64,000 nucleotides of DNA from Acanthamoeba castellanii str. Neff (Eukaryota > Discosea > Longamoebia > Acanthamoebidae): NCBI RefSeq assembly GCF_000313135.1, contig NW_004457406.1:163509-227508 (forward strand), in the 5' to 3' direction. Each line of letters begins with the position of its first letter. Positions within the stretch are counted from its first letter, which is position 1. A model generated the notes under the pieces. It worked only from the letters and a program-made list of their open reading frames with translations, was not told the DNA's origin and did no database searches. The translations under genes were made by a program, and so were the position numbers. This document shows, piece after piece, positions 63,648 through 64,000 of this stretch.

Positions 63648-64000
63648 TGTGGTGTGTGTCGTGTGTGTGTGTGTGTGGTGTGTGTGTGTGTGGTTTTTGC
63701 ATGTGCGGTGAGACCGTCAAGATATTGCTGTGGGCTAAAAAAGGAAATGGTGACTCAAATTAGGTAAGTGGCGGAACAAAGGGACGCGTTTCCTGTTTTG
63801 ACGTAACACAATTCAAGTATTGCCATAAAGTTGAGAGGGGCGGCGCTCTCACCTTGTAGACTTCTTGATTCAACCATCACCCCTCATCGCTGCGGAAGAT
63901 TTCTTTTTTTACCAAATTCATCTCCATCTCTACTGCGGCAATCAACTCAATCTCTCGCGCTCAATTTCAAATTGGCACTTCGATGCGATGAGCGGGTTCC
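63594..64000. other. Downstream intergenic region with GT repeats
   Basis: A GT-rich microsatellite fills 63617-63693. Beyond it is A/T-richer sequence with TCTTTTTTT and CATCTCCATC, possibly the promoter or leader of a gene outside the window. No coding region is supported. Confidence 0.4.

Overview
This is eukaryotic nuclear DNA, most likely from Acanthamoeba or a close amoebozoan relative. Genes are packed tightly on both strands. They carry many short GT-AG introns, mostly about 50-150 nt. Coding DNA is GC-rich and full of CpG, and the coding codons favour G or C at the third position. One gene (29.0-30.5 kb) matches the Dictyostelium 34 kDa calcium-regulated actin-bundling protein over its whole length, which supports Amoebozoa. 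The species name is an inference; no rRNA or organelle marker is present.

Layout. 0.2-7.3 kb: a complex I assembly factor (CIA30/NDUFAF1, minus), elongation factor 1-beta, a PH-domain protein, a small membrane/coiled-coil protein and a secreted CE2/SGNH esterase. 7.5-16.3 kb: importin beta-1, a MoaA-like radical SAM protein with a mitochondrial-type leader, and P5C dehydrogenase (ALDH4). 16.5-23.2 kb (minus): an exportin-5 type karyopherin of about 28 exons. 23.4-28.6 kb: a HAD-phosphatase-like gene with an embedded tyrosine-recombinase-like segment, and an acidic scaffold protein (minus). 28.8-36.3 kb: tRNA-Glu, the actin-bundling protein, tRNA-Asn, a coiled-coil protein, COMMD1 (minus) and an orphan gene. 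36.3-39.8 kb: a CpG-poor island holding a decayed Ty1/copia retrotransposon (minus) that contains a captured aquaporin fragment, next to a second tRNA-Asn. 40.0-46.7 kb: an ABCC transporter. 46.8-56.2 kb (minus): a fused CDP-alcohol phosphotransferase-cytidylyltransferase and a P4-ATPase flippase. 56.6-59.2 kb (minus): three tandem genes that look like one undescribed family. 59.6-63.6 kb: a nucleotidyltransferase-fold protein and an F-box protein.

Functional links. Importin beta and exportin-5 are both nuclear transport receptors, and both have E2F-like sites upstream. The bifunctional lipid enzyme and the flippase are same-strand neighbours working on phospholipid synthesis and membrane asymmetry, with an ABCC pump opposite. 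Many introns are filled with GT/AC-rich microsatellites built on a GTGTC/GACAC core.

Most striking: (1) the CPT-CCT fusion, whose CDP-alcohol phosphotransferase motif has lost both downstream aspartates; (2) the recombinase-like insert inside the HAD gene; (3) the three-gene tandem family; (4) the copia element with half-tRNA primer site, perfect target duplication and an intron-containing aquaporin fragment in place of reverse transcriptase. Three or four conserved genes have single-base frame breaks that look like draft-assembly errors.
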